A stretch of DNA of 64,000 nucleotides from Allolobophora icterica (GCA_963556255.1 OY744613.1:38390234-38454233); one strand, 5' to 3'. Shown: positions 45,674 to 54,466, numbered from the stretch's first letter. Program-made: numbers and translations. Notes: generated by a model from the letters alone, not told the origin.

Positions 45674-46279
45674 TTATATCGTGGTTCGCGGAGAAGACCC
45701 AGCGCTGGTTAGTTTCTTGATTAGTTCTGCCACCATCTGGTCTTTGCTTTGACTCGGCAACTCTTTTTTTCCATTCTTGCTTTGTATATCACGTTTCATC
45801 GTTCTATATTTCTCCTCCTCTCCCAGAATAAGCTTATACTCTTCATCACTAATTGCCGTGTCTTCCAACGCCTTAGAAATATGGTCATGAACAGTGTTTA
45901 GCTTACTCTCCGCCAAAATACAAATTTCATCGTGTTTTGAAGCTTTAGCAACAAAACTTCTACTAACAACATTTCCAATAATATCCAGAAGACTCGTCGC
46001 TATGGCTAAACTCTCTAGAACAATACCAGGAATAAAACCAATACCAGTGGCTAACATAGCTGCCCCACCCACCCCAGTTCCAAGACTAACCATAGCAAGG
46101 CCGGCCGAGGCCCCATTAGCCACATCTACAACCCTCTTATACTTTTTACACAGTTGTCCCCGACTTATCGCCTCAGACCTCAGGAATGCTTCTATTTCGC
46201 CGATTTTCTGCAAGCGAAATGTTTGCGACGTCGTGTCTGACGAAATTGTGGACTCCATAAGCGGTGGGTACAAAGACAT
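45674..46279 (-). CDS. Polinton protein with glycine-rich hydrophobic centre, 201 aa
   Basis: Function unknown. Residues 23-50 are a charged helix (QKIGEIEAFLRSEAISRG), residues about 58-105 a Gly/Ala-rich hydrophobic region that could form one or two membrane helices, and residues 115-170 a conserved-looking helical part with AESKLNTVHDHISKALED and DEEYKLILGEEEKYR. I recall near-identical phrases in unnamed proteins of other animal Polintons, so it is probably a real family member; this is memory, not a search. It is the last gene of the leftward block, 5 bp after the 181-aa gene. The hydrophobic centre suggests a membrane or virion-membrane role, as inference only. Confidence 0.75.
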   Translation of the reverse strand: MSLYPPLMESTISSDTTSQTFRLQKIGEIEAFLRSEAISRGQLCKKYKRVVDVANGASAGLAMVSLGTGVGGAAMLATGIGFIPGIVLESLAIATSLLDIIGNVVSRSFVAKASKHDEICILAESKLNTVHDHISKALEDTAISDEEYKLILGEEEKYRTMKRDIQSKNGKKELPSQSKDQMVAELIKKLTSAGSSPRTTI

Positions 46280-46284
46280 CCTTT

Positions 46285-46830
46285 TTATAGTTGCTCTATC
46301 AGTAACGTTACGTTTAACTCAATAGTTGAAGTACTTAAAACGCCTCTCTTTTTTCCTTCAATTCGAAAACTCGTTTGTCCTGGAATGAATATTGCCCTAG
46401 ATGCATCAAATTGTCCACTTTGAATGTCAACTGTACGATCGATGCTACCCGCGGCTGTAATAATGCGAACTGACGCATCACCGGTACTAACACCAAACAT
46501 TGTAAGCTTCCAGAACCCGCCCTCTAACGAAACCCCCTGATTGGTGGTTTGCAAAGTTATACACGGAAAACGCGCAGCGGTCAATGGAAGAGTTTGCCAC
46601 GCAGTCGTGGTTACCGTTCCGGCCGCTGTATAGATATCGCGGTTGTGGTAATCGTCAGACACGAAGTCGATGTGCTGTTGAGGCACCGCGGTCAATAGCT
46701 CTGCGGTTGGCTTCGGGATGTCGTACCCCCAGTGGCCTACATCACCTAGACTGTCTATGCTGTATTTGCACATGTCTATTTCTCCGTGTTGTCGGAGATA
46801 CCCCCGTATCTTGTAGTGTGAGTCGGCCAT
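46285..46830 (-). CDS. Polinton protein of unknown function, 181 aa
   Basis: No family recognised. The sequence is Thr/Ser/Gly-rich with alternating hydrophobic residues and aromatic turns (EGGFWKLTMFGVSTGDASVR), suggesting a compact beta-sandwich without signal peptide or membrane segment. It starts at an ATG directly preceded by TTAATA and lies 9 bp downstream of the fibre gene. Position suggests a fibre partner, a spike component or a fibre-assembly factor; that is inference. It could also be a small extra jelly-roll protein. Confidence 0.7.
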   Translation of the reverse strand: MADSHYKIRGYLRQHGEIDMCKYSIDSLGDVGHWGYDIPKPTAELLTAVPQQHIDFVSDDYHNRDIYTAAGTVTTTAWQTLPLTAARFPCITLQTTNQGVSLEGGFWKLTMFGVSTGDASVRIITAAGSIDRTVDIQSGQFDASRAIFIPGQTSFRIEGKKRGVLSTSTIELNVTLLIEQL

Positions 46831-46839
46831 TATTAAGTC

Positions 46840-49002
46840 TTATGTTTCCCCGTGTCTAAAATATGTATAGATCTGGAAGTGTGATATTCCAAAAGTTCCT
46901 TGTGTTGGGCTGGTGGCCAAGACCACCAGCATGAATTTTTTGTGTTCTGTGTCACAAGTGAAGGTGAACTCTTGTGCAGAATTAGTCAAAGCGACAGTGG
47001 AGGAAATGAGAGCAGGGACTCTCTGTGAATCGGTGGTTGGAACCCCATAAAACTTCCAGGACGTGATACGCGGAGCAGTAGGACTAGATCCCCCGGCCAG
47101 ACTAACCTTCCATATTCGCACAAGCGTCGGGCATTCAATCATTAAATAAGTCCCTGTAACCCGATCCCCAATCTGGGTTCTCGATGTGGACGCCGTCCTC
47201 CACTCACCTCTCACACCCGAGTTGAATGCCATATGGGGCGGGTTAGTGGGTAAAGATTCGTTGGCTGAGGCAATAAAACCCGTTTCGGAAACGTTTCTGG
47301 AAAGGGGCGGAATATGGCCGCTGTAGTTGAGAACCTTGATATTCTGCGCGTATCGCCTTTCTTTAGCTATCTCACTGTCCACATACCGCTTGTTAGTCAA
47401 GTACTTTGGTCCCGCAGGCGCCGTATCATTATTCGTAGCGGCATCAGTGATCAGCTGCGTAACTTGTTTCAAACTCACAGCGTCGCTATCGGATCCTGAA
47501 ATTTCCGTTGGGAGTCCAGTCACTCTTTTACCACCCATAGCCAGATCACCGGTCATGGTACTGCCGGATTTTAGCACGCAGGCGTTCCTAACGATAATAT
47601 CTTGCTCGTTGGCATATCTCTTAGCGGCGTCAGCTTTCTGGTCCGCATAGAGTCTAACGGAAGCTCCAATTTCAGCGTTTTTCACGTCAACGTATCGTTT
47701 ATTTGTCACATGCAACGGTTCTGTTGGTACTCTATCACTCTTTGTCATGTTGTCGGCGATCAGCTTCGATACTTGTGCCATACTCGACGCGTCGCTTTCG
47801 GACGTTGCTGCGCTCGTAGGGAGCCCAGTAACTCTTTTACCGCCCATGATTAAATCACCAGTCATTGCGTCGCCAGCTTTAAGCACGCATGCGCTCCTAA
47901 CGATAACATCTTGCTCGTTGGCGTACGTCTTAGCAGCTTCAGCTTTCTGGTCCGCATAGAGTCTAACTGAAGCTCCAATCTCAGCGTTTTTCGCGTCCAC
48001 ATACCGTTTGTTAGTCAAGTACTTTGGTCCCGCCGGCGCCGTATCATTATTCATAGTGGCGTTACTGATCAGCTGCGTCACCTGTTTCAAACTCGCGGCG
48101 TCGCTATCGGATCCTGGAATTTCTGTTGGCAGCCCAGTCACTCTTTTGCCGCCCATGGTCAAATCACCAGTCATAGAATCGCCGCTTTTGAGCACATGCC
48201 CGCCTCTTACGATAGCATGCTTCTCGTCCACATATCTTCTAGCGGTGGTGACCTTCTCATCCACGTACTGTCTGTAAGAAGCGTCGCGGGAATCTACATA
48301 CCGCTTATTCACCACATGCAACGACTCCGTTGGTACTCTATCGAGTTTTACTAGAGCGCCAGCGACCGCTGTTGACACTTGTTTCCAACTCGCTGCGTCG
48401 CTATCGGATCCTGAAATTTCTGTTGGGAGCCCAGTAACTCGGTGGCCACCCATAACTAAACTTCCAGTCATTACGCCGCCTGATTTGAGCACGCACGCAT
48501 TCCTGACGATAACATCTTGCTCGTTAACATAACTTTTAACAATAAGGTCCTTGTCATCTGCATACCGCCTAACAGAATCTCTCAGCCCCGCATTCTTCTC
48601 GTCCGCGTACTGCCTGGCATCGATAAGTTTTTGGTCTGCATGATTTTCGGCCGCGGTCGCCTTCTGGTCCGCGTATCGTACCACTTGTGCCCAACTCGCA
48701 GCGTCGCTATCGGACGTTGCTGTGTCTGTGGGCAGCCCAGTAACTTTGTGACCACCCATTTTTAGAACGCCAGACATCGTTCCACCGGTGAGTTGTAAGT
48801 TGTCCTGATCTACGATGTCTGCATAAGCCTTTGTCGCGGCGTCCGTTTCCATCGTCGGCGTTCCCACATTTGTCAGCCGAAAACCTCCAGCCGATAGAAT
48901 TCCCAACATGGTATCACCAGCCTTGTGGACGAGCCCAGCGGCGCTTATCTGCCCCCCTCCCACCCCACCTCCACCGTCTCTTCCAAATTTATCAACCGGC
49001 AT
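46840..49002 (-). CDS. Fibre/spike protein with phage-tail-type repeats, 720 aa
   Basis: Probable receptor-binding fibre. After a short N terminus (MPVDKFGRDGGGG, possibly the capsid anchor), six repeats follow, each with a core like GDSMTGDLTMGGKRVTGLPT and SDSDAASLKQV. They are separated by helical stretches (RRYVDEKHAIV, YADQKA, YANEQDVIVRNAC), giving a unit of about 80-100 residues. The MxGxLxMGGxxVxxLP ... DAAxxxxV pattern is that of bacteriophage tail-fibre shaft repeats, which form trimers. The last 170 residues form a distinct domain (ITSWKFYGVPTTD, then FTFTCDTEHKKFMLVVL and ISHFQIYTYF) resembling a discoidin/galactose-binding fold, a plausible head domain. The frame opens at a TTG; the ATG at 49002 follows TGTATATAAAA and is preferred. 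Length is unusually long for a Polinton protein. Confidence 0.75.
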   Translation of the reverse strand: MPVDKFGRDGGGGVGGGQISAAGLVHKAGDTMLGILSAGGFRLTNVGTPTMETDAATKAYADIVDQDNLQLTGGTMSGVLKMGGHKVTGLPTDTATSDSDAASWAQVVRYADQKATAAENHADQKLIDARQYADEKNAGLRDSVRRYADDKDLIVKSYVNEQDVIVRNACVLKSGGVMTGSLVMGGHRVTGLPTEISGSDSDAASWKQVSTAVAGALVKLDRVPTESLHVVNKRYVDSRDASYRQYVDEKVTTARRYVDEKHAIVRGGHVLKSGDSMTGDLTMGGKRVTGLPTEIPGSDSDAASLKQVTQLISNATMNNDTAPAGPKYLTNKRYVDAKNAEIGASVRLYADQKAEAAKTYANEQDVIVRSACVLKAGDAMTGDLIMGGKRVTGLPTSAATSESDASSMAQVSKLIADNMTKSDRVPTEPLHVTNKRYVDVKNAEIGASVRLYADQKADAAKRYANEQDIIVRNACVLKSGSTMTGDLAMGGKRVTGLPTEISGSDSDAVSLKQVTQLITDAATNNDTAPAGPKYLTNKRYVDSEIAKERRYAQNIKVLNYSGHIPPLSRNVSETGFIASANESLPTNPPHMAFNSGVRGEWRTASTSRTQIGDRVTGTYLMIECPTLVRIWKVSLAGGSSPTAPRITSWKFYGVPTTDSQRVPALISSTVALTNSAQEFTFTCDTEHKKFMLVVLATSPTQGTFGISHFQIYTYFRHGET

Positions 49003-49029
49003 TTTTATATACAAAAAGGTGACGGAAGT

Positions 49030-49452
49030 CTAACATAGGTCAAGAATGATATCTTCAAAATTCTTTCCAGCAGTGAGCTCTCTTAGCACGGTCAGGCAGA
49101 GATGACCACAGACCACATCATCGGGACCCTGCAGCTGGAACGTCTGTGTTCTTATAGGATTTTTTAAATATCTAGAAATTTCGAGAGGCGGATCCAGCCC
49201 ATAACTGTCAAAATAGACGGCTTTTGGTCCATCTATCCAATAGGCGACCCAGTGAGTACCATCACCAGAACCGGAATCCAGATTAACAACTCCACACTCC
49301 TTCTCACGAGCCACGGCTGGCAGACCATCTCGCATGAAAACACCGCGGAAATGCGGCAGCGCCCTGGCAACTTTCTCTATATCGAAGTTGCTAAGAGGTT
49401 TTAGTTTTTTTGTCCGATGTAGAGACCCGATCCTTTGCACATTGGGCAACAA
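49030..49452 (-). CDS. PRO: Adenovirus-type cysteine protease (maturation protease), 140 aa
   Basis: A Ulp1/adenain-type protease that would process capsid and core proteins during particle maturation. The catalytic set is visible: H67 in GTHWVAYW, D82 in VYFDSYG, Q108 in LQGPDDV and C115 in VVCGHLC. The N-terminal LSNFDIEKVARALPHFRGVF is the usual start of this family. It is about the length of other Polinton proteases and shorter than adenain. Its ATG lies 52 bp inside the 3' end of the preceding gene in another frame, and no later ATG preserves the N-terminal motif, so the overlap appears real. It is followed by the fibre gene after 27 bp. Confidence 0.9.
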   Translation of the reverse strand: MLPNVQRIGSLHRTKKLKPLSNFDIEKVARALPHFRGVFMRDGLPAVAREKECGVVNLDSGSGDGTHWVAYWIDGPKAVYFDSYGLDPPLEISRYLKNPIRTQTFQLQGPDDVVCGHLCLTVLRELTAGKNFEDIILDLC

Positions 49453-49892
49453 CCACCACGAGTCTCACGCCCGAGATATAAACCGGTCCCCCGCGCCTCG
49501 AGTGCGCGATTGTGACGCTCCGCCTCCGCCTGTGCGGCGTCGTTGGCCTGTTTGTTGTGCACGGCCTCAGTCACCCCAGCGGCAATACCACCCGCCGCGG
49601 ACAAACCGCCGAAAATCGCCGGAAGGAGAGCCAGTAGCGGAAGAAAGCCGCCCATTTTTGTCATCTTTTTCAGTTGCGTTTTGGTGAATCTCAGCTCCAT
49701 ACCAACGCCTTCCGAAATCTTCTTCACTATTCGGGCGGCTTGAACTTTTGTCAGCGCGAGCTTGTCGTCTCCGCGAAGCTGGCCATGAGTGAGCCGGATC
49801 GTGGCGCCAGTGCCGGCGCGCGCAGCTCTAGCTAATGTTTGCTTTTGCCCTTCGGTCAGTGAAAGGCCGAACGCAACGTATTGAGTTTTCAT
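49401..49892 (-). CDS. Polinton minor protein with GGFLP hydrophobic segment, 163 aa
   Basis: Function unknown. The N-terminal 75 residues are a small basic helix-rich domain (LTEGQKQTLARAARAGTG, ALTKVQAARIVKKI, FTKTQLKKM). Residues about 80-105 are a hydrophobic stretch (GGFLPLLALLPAIFGGL, then an Ala/Gly-rich run) that could insert in a membrane. The tail carries CCPMC and two GSGLYIG/GTGLYLG motifs. I recall this layout from other animal Polintons as a small basic, possibly DNA- or membrane-associated virion protein. It lies 57 bp downstream of the major capsid gene and overlaps the protease start. Confidence 0.7.
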   Translation of the reverse strand: MKTQYVAFGLSLTEGQKQTLARAARAGTGATIRLTHGQLRGDDKLALTKVQAARIVKKISEGVGMELRFTKTQLKKMTKMGGFLPLLALLPAIFGGLSAAGGIAAGVTEAVHNKQANDAAQAEAERHNRALEARGTGLYLGRETRGGCCPMCKGSGLYIGQKN

Positions 49893-49949
49893 TTTTGGAA
49901 AAAATATATCTAAAAGAGGGCCTTGTATCTAAATGTGAAAAACCGATTT

Positions 49950-51245
49950 CTAGTAGACGACGTTGAATTTGCTGCCATCCGATTCAAAATTCAGGAGTCG
50001 GTCGCTGATCAGGACGGCATATGCTGTCGTATTATTTGGTACCCCTTCGTTAAAGTCCACCTTGATTTGTATGTCCTGTACAGAGGTTTTAAGTCGTTCA
50101 GATTGCCTGCGCACGTCCAGGACGAAGATCGGAAACAAATCTACAAATTCGATTGGTGTCGGTTGGCATGACGATTCACGCGCGTCTATGCCGCAATATT
50201 CTTCCTTGAAGTCACGTAGGGCCTTGTAAGCGCGAGAGGTTGTCCTCTTGGTGAAGTCGAGATTCATGTCAACCACGGGGTAGCGATCGGTGTTGAGCAT
50301 AGCGAATATGTTGCGAACCTGTGCATGGTCAAACAGTGCCGGATTCTGGCCTTGATGTGCATTCTTTCCAGTCTGAAAAGCAACAAGAATCCAGCGTGGC
50401 TTTTCCGTGCCCGACTTAACGCTCAAACGCCAGGAAAAAGTCGTCGCTCGCGGCACCGCAATGTTGTCGCATTGCATGGCGCGGAATGCCACAGGTACCT
50501 TAACCTTGGCTTCAATCTGCTTCATAAGCATGCTTTTATACTCCAGAGCGGGTATTATATGCGGCATGAACCAGGAGAGTTTAGTCAGCGCGATCTGGCC
50601 ATTGGCCGCTGCGGCTTCCTTGAAGATCGCGTCTGCATCCCCCTGCCGGCTCAGCAGTAAAGAGTGTTTGATCCCGTATACGACCTTGTGATAATCATCG
50701 CAAAAACCGAATAGATGTCTTAAGGGAACGATGAATGAAAACGTTCCAATAGGGACGGGTTTTCCAATGATCATCAGTCGACGGGCCTCGAAGCCGATAT
50801 TCGCAGCCGCCGCCGCCGCACTCGTGTCCTTCTGCCAACACATGTTTAAACCTTCGCCTTTGGAAAAATCATCGCCGTATACCAGCATGCCTTTCATCGT
50901 CGTGGCTTGCCCAGGTGACATGACATTCTCTATCTCGGTATTGTTAGCCAGGTATCGAATTTGAGAAAACATGTACGGGATAGCATTGTTGATGAATGAC
51001 ACCAACGAGTCTGCGTTGTAAGCCGCGCCAGTTGATGTAATCCTGCCCTCCACAAGAAGGTAGCTCTTGGAAGGCTGTGTGAAAATGTCTTGGTTCTGGA
51101 TGTCTATCTGTATGGCCTGACCGTTGTTAATAGCCGCAGGGTTTTGTGACTCATACTCGCGGTATTCAAACGATTCAATGCTATTGTCATCGGGCACCGC
51201 CGAAGCGATGTCCAACATTTCACTCGGCACGTCAAATGCCGCCAT
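49950..51245 (-). CDS. MCP: Major capsid protein (double jelly-roll), 431 aa
   Basis: Probable Polinton major capsid protein, forming the hexons of an icosahedral shell. It starts with an acidic N-terminal arm (IESFEYREYESQNPAAINNG), then beta-rich sequence with signatures such as INNAIPYMFSQIRYLANNTEIE and VPLRHLFGFCDDY, a second half with EKPRWILVAFQTG and VDMNLDFTKRTTSRAYKAL, and a beta-rich C terminus. It is somewhat short for the fold but within what two jelly-rolls need. The ATG follows CTTATAATA. It sits between the pVI-like gene and the minor-protein gene, a normal position. Identification is by pattern and context; a structure prediction would be decisive. Confidence 0.85.
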   Translation of the reverse strand: MAAFDVPSEMLDIASAVPDDNSIESFEYREYESQNPAAINNGQAIQIDIQNQDIFTQPSKSYLLVEGRITSTGAAYNADSLVSFINNAIPYMFSQIRYLANNTEIENVMSPGQATTMKGMLVYGDDFSKGEGLNMCWQKDTSAAAAAANIGFEARRLMIIGKPVPIGTFSFIVPLRHLFGFCDDYHKVVYGIKHSLLLSRQGDADAIFKEAAAANGQIALTKLSWFMPHIIPALEYKSMLMKQIEAKVKVPVAFRAMQCDNIAVPRATTFSWRLSVKSGTEKPRWILVAFQTGKNAHQGQNPALFDHAQVRNIFAMLNTDRYPVVDMNLDFTKRTTSRAYKALRDFKEEYCGIDARESSCQPTPIEFVDLFPIFVLDVRRQSERLKTSVQDIQIKVDFNEGVPNNTTAYAVLISDRLLNFESDGSKFNVVY

Positions 51246-51338
51246 TATTATAAGTAAAAAAGTTCAAGCTTCAATTATTAATCATATGTGGTGGGTTAAA
51301 CATTTTTTTCCGTTTTGTGAATTAGTCGGAAATTTTTT

Positions 51339-51797
51339 TCATTTTGCAAGAAACAGACCCCTACCACAACGACTCGGCTTTATAGTCTTGAAACCGGATC
51401 CAGCAATGCGGCTGTTTATGTCAGCCATTGCCGGAACAACGGGTGGTGGACTCACAGCCAGTTGTTTTAAGTATTCGATGCTCTTGTCGCTGAGCGCCTT
51501 CTCCAAAGGTGCGGGAACAACAGGCGCGGCAGATGAATTTTCATTTCGTAAATGAGCTTCATTTGCGGCCGCAGCGCGTCTCGCTTTCACGGCATCAACA
51601 ATTTGCCTGACGGCAGATGCTGTTGTGGCGCCGGCTTTCGCGACATTACCAACCGCCTTGGCAACGTTTGTGATTGTGCCTCTATTCGCCGAAATGAAGG
51701 AGCCTGCACGGCCAAGGAAACCCGCGATTTTGGGTATCCAGTCGAAAAGTCCACCACCCACGACACGACGCCGCTTTTTAATTCCAAGAACCAACAT
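51339..51797 (-). CDS. pVI-like minor capsid/membrane-lytic protein, 152 aa
   Basis: Resembles the precursor of adenovirus protein VI in layout: a basic N terminus (GIKKRRRVVGGG), then an amphipathic helix (LFDWIPKIAGFLGRAGSF), a helical Ala-rich middle, a Pro-rich linker and a short basic tail. Two stretches fit maturation-protease cleavage consensus: VVGGG just before the amphipathic helix and IAGSG near the C terminus, which matches (M/I/L)xGx-G. That would release the helix, as in adenovirus, and free a C-terminal peptide. The frame opens from a GTG at 51827, but the ATG at 51797 fits better and leaves 22 bp after the minor capsid gene. Lytic function is inferred from the layout. Confidence 0.65.
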   Translation of the reverse strand: MLVLGIKKRRRVVGGGLFDWIPKIAGFLGRAGSFISANRGTITNVAKAVGNVAKAGATTASAVRQIVDAVKARRAAAANEAHLRNENSSAAPVVPAPLEKALSDKSIEYLKQLAVSPPPVVPAMADINSRIAGSGFKTIKPSRCGRGLFLAK

Positions 51798-51819
51798 TAG
51801 AATATTTAAGTGTGAACAT

Positions 51820-52620
51820 TTACGCACTGCGGATGTGAAACCTTATAGTTACTGTCTCACCGCGGAGGTTTAATTGTTCACCATTCTGGTCGGTCAGCCA
51901 CACACGAATGCCCTGTACGTTACCAGCCGGTGCAACTGGTAGGTACACCAGATTTTTCGGAGACTCGATTACCTTGTAGCCGGGCGACACATCCGGGAAA
52001 AAACTGTAGATTACTGGCAGCTGGCTACCATTTCGAAACGATCCAGAGATAATGTCACAATTTACCAGGATTGTGTCCACGCGGAGAATATCGACTGGAT
52101 TTTCTCCCTCTTTATAACCACTACCAAGCCTCTGAGGGTTAAAACCGAGCATTTGCCTGATGGTAGATTGAGCCATATTTACCTTATATAGGGCATTCGT
52201 AATTTTTATGAAGGCGCGTAGGGTAGATGCGTTAGCTCCTATGGTAATAGGAGAATTAAAGCCGAGTGGTGCCACACCCGTCGGAGAATTTTGCTTTTCT
52301 AACTGCCTACCGATTTCATCATTAATCTGTGCGATCTCGTAGCTTCCGTCGGGCAAAATGATCGTCTTCCACGTCACACCATTGTCGGTGCTGTAGACGA
52401 ACTTGTTATTTGTGCTATCGATGTTGGGAATCGAATTATAAGTTTCAAGATTGACCAAAGCAAGCTCAAAGCGTCTTTTTGGATCCAGGTACAGCGGTGG
52501 TGAGAAAGCCGTGGTCCACCCTGTAGTATCTGAGGAAACAACTATACTAAAATTTTCCTTAGGCTGTAAAAGTTCTCTAATTTCTTCGAGCAGTTTCTCC
52601 GAGCGTTCCATCTGAGCCAT
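51820..52620 (-). CDS. mCP: Minor capsid (penton) protein, single jelly-roll, 266 aa
   Basis: Probable vertex protein of the capsid. An N-terminal helical arm (ERSEKLLEEIRELLQP) precedes a beta-sandwich with the typical Polinton penton phrases: FELALVNLETYNSIPNID, NNKFVYSTDNG, DGSYEIAQINDEIGRQL, MLGFN, VDTILVNCDIISGSFRNG, PVIYSFFPDVSPGYKVIE. Size fits the family. It lies 18 bp after the 366-aa gene and 22 bp before the pVI-like gene. Confidence 0.85.
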   Translation of the reverse strand: MAQMERSEKLLEEIRELLQPKENFSIVVSSDTTGWTTAFSPPLYLDPKRRFELALVNLETYNSIPNIDSTNNKFVYSTDNGVTWKTIILPDGSYEIAQINDEIGRQLEKQNSPTGVAPLGFNSPITIGANASTLRAFIKITNALYKVNMAQSTIRQMLGFNPQRLGSGYKEGENPVDILRVDTILVNCDIISGSFRNGSQLPVIYSFFPDVSPGYKVIESPKNLVYLPVAPAGNVQGIRVWLTDQNGEQLNLRGETVTIRFHIRSA

Positions 52621-52638
52621 GAATTTTGTTTTCTATTT

Positions 52639-53739
52639 CTATTTTATGAGCATGTTTCTATTCAATTCGAGTGCCAGCTCTTTGGAGATCGCACCGGAAC
52701 GCAGTAACTCGTCGAGAATGGCGGAGATTTCGTTGCCGAGACCAGTGTTTCCCGCGGCCCTAGAGGCCACCAAAAGCTGCAACCTCTCTACCAGGGCGTT
52801 TGGATCGTTGTAAAATTGCACCGCGCCACCTCGAATCAGCTGGAACTTTTTACTTTTCCGGCCATGAATAGGCAGACCAGACATCTGTACGAGCTTTTTA
52901 AAAGTTTCAATTGCTTGAGGCGAATATTGTTTAGTCTTAACGAATCGTTTCGTTAGTAGATTGAACAACGACTCATCGGCCGGAGATTCGAGAACGAGGT
53001 TACCACCTTTAAACACTCTCAGTCTACCGGCAGACAACGCGACGGGGTCAACGGAGAGCTCACCCAAGGCGTTACCTTGTAATTTCAGAGGAACGGTTGG
53101 AACACTGAAACCCTTTCCCTTTTTGATGAGGGTGTGGCCCTCTATCAGTGTATCGATTCGCTTTTTATATTCCCTTAGGGCTTCGATATCTGCAGTCACC
53201 GCATCTACCTTTTCTTCGTCTTTTTGCTTTTTAGCCAGCTTTTTCTCTTTGCCCAGGGCGTGGCGATTATAGTGATTGACCTCACCGATTATCTTTTCAG
53301 CACCTGCCTTGTCGGCTAAATCGAGCTCGCTCGGAGGTCTGAAACCGTGCCTTATGATTGCCTCGACGTTGAGATATTTGTTTGGATCAACTAACAGTGC
53401 GGGGGGGATTCGGGATGCTGGAAGCGCTGGAAGCGCTGGAGCAGCTGTTCCTGCTGAATCGCCGAACAACGCCGCTATCGGGTTAAAATTAGCAGACTCT
53501 GAAATCTGCGCCGGCAAATCCTGTAAAGCGCTGGTAACTTTCTGCAACTCCTTAGACGTAGCCGCCTGGGATTCAGCCGTGGCTGTGGCGATTGGTTTGA
53601 AAAGCTTTGTCGCATCGTACTGAAGGTTGGCTTCACCGAGCTTCTCATCCACGAAACGCTGTCTCAATCGATTTCTCCGAGCTAAATAGTCCTGAGTCAA
53701 CGCGTCTCGCTCCTGTTTAGACGAAACTTTTGTCCACAT
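52639..53739 (-). CDS. Polinton virion-associated protein of unknown function, 366 aa
   Basis: No enzymatic motif. Residues 1-95 are charged helices, about 100-125 a Pro/Ala-rich hinge, 165-205 a Lys/Glu-rich coiled coil (GKEKKLAKKQKDEEKVDAV, then LREYKKRIDTLIEGH), and 220-320 a compact domain (GGNLVLESPADESLFNLLTK and FKKLVQMSGLPIHGRKSKKF). I recall proteins with this C-terminal domain in other animal Polintons directly next to the minor capsid gene. Placement between ATPase and penton suggests a structural, scaffold or packaging role, as inference. It starts at ATG 53739, 40 bp after the ATPase stop. Confidence 0.75.
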   Translation of the reverse strand: MWTKVSSKQERDALTQDYLARRNRLRQRFVDEKLGEANLQYDATKLFKPIATATAESQAATSKELQKVTSALQDLPAQISESANFNPIAALFGDSAGTAAPALPALPASRIPPALLVDPNKYLNVEAIIRHGFRPPSELDLADKAGAEKIIGEVNHYNRHALGKEKKLAKKQKDEEKVDAVTADIEALREYKKRIDTLIEGHTLIKKGKGFSVPTVPLKLQGNALGELSVDPVALSAGRLRVFKGGNLVLESPADESLFNLLTKRFVKTKQYSPQAIETFKKLVQMSGLPIHGRKSKKFQLIRGGAVQFYNDPNALVERLQLLVASRAAGNTGLGNEISAILDELLRSGAISKELALELNRNMLIK

Positions 53740-53779
53740 CGTGGTTGTATGTCGGCTATATGTTGCCTAAATCGTGTCT

Positions 53780-54466
53780 TTAAATACTTGCCTTGGGCTT
53801 ATAGAAGCGATCGAACCCGCAACGATATTTTCCATCGTACACTTTAGACGTCAAATCTATGACTGCGAATCCATATGGCTGGGCAGCACACTCGCTGAAG
53901 AACGTACGGAACTCATCGAAAGACATGTCGCCGCCTACGAACGTATCGTGAATGGCTCGCAAATTTTTACTGTCTTGGTTGAAGAGGACTATAAGATTAG
54001 CATTGTCACGGATCGCTTGCTTCGGAATTCGAAAATAATTCTGTGTTAAGTAGAAGCAGTCCGCGCCACCGTGTCGACCCATAGTGAAATACCTTTCGAT
54101 GGGCGACTGTTTTTCAAGCATGACGTCATCGAACACTAGAAGGCTTCTGGCATTCTTATTTAATGATTCAACTGGAACTATTTCATCTGAGCAAGAGTGA
54201 AAGGAAGCCACTTCCTTCCCGGCAACTTTTTCGAGTTCTGTTATCCAGTCCCGGAGGAACTGATATTTTTCCTGTCCCAGAGACTTCGAGTATAGATACA
54301 GCCGATCAAAACGCAGGTACCCCTTTTTCAGAAGGAGGTTGAGCAGCAGGTTTGTTTTCCCACATCCGCTAGGCCCACAGATTATACACCGTATGCTGGA
54401 TGGCAACAACCAATGGTGGTGTTTTTTCCCATCGTCGGCTTCGAGATCGAAATTTGTTATTTCCAT
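53780..54466 (-). CDS. ATP: A32-like (FtsK/HerA-type) genome-packaging ATPase, 228 aa
   Basis: Would power DNA loading into the capsid. Walker A is GPSGCGKT (residues 31-38), Walker B is SLLVFDDV (108-115) with the acidic DD pair, and the downstream Ser/Thr-Gln sensor motif FYLTQNYF plus an Arg-rich GRHGGAD segment fit the A32-like packaging ATPases of Polintons, adintoviruses and poxviruses. The frame extends upstream through GTG/other starts, but the ATG at 54466 gives the usual short N terminus (MEITNFDLEADDG). It is divergent to the PLA2-like gene with only 38 bp between start codons, which implies a shared promoter region. Confidence 0.9.
   Translation of the reverse strand: MEITNFDLEADDGKKHHHWLLPSSIRCIICGPSGCGKTNLLLNLLLKKGYLRFDRLYLYSKSLGQEKYQFLRDWITELEKVAGKEVASFHSCSDEIVPVESLNKNARSLLVFDDVMLEKQSPIERYFTMGRHGGADCFYLTQNYFRIPKQAIRDNANLIVLFNQDSKNLRAIHDTFVGGDMSFDEFRTFFSECAAQPYGFAVIDLTSKVYDGKYRCGFDRFYKPKASI

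Noticed and set aside
47314..48765. Plus-strand frames opposite the fibre gene
   Set aside because: Repeated shadow frames caused by the fibre repeats.
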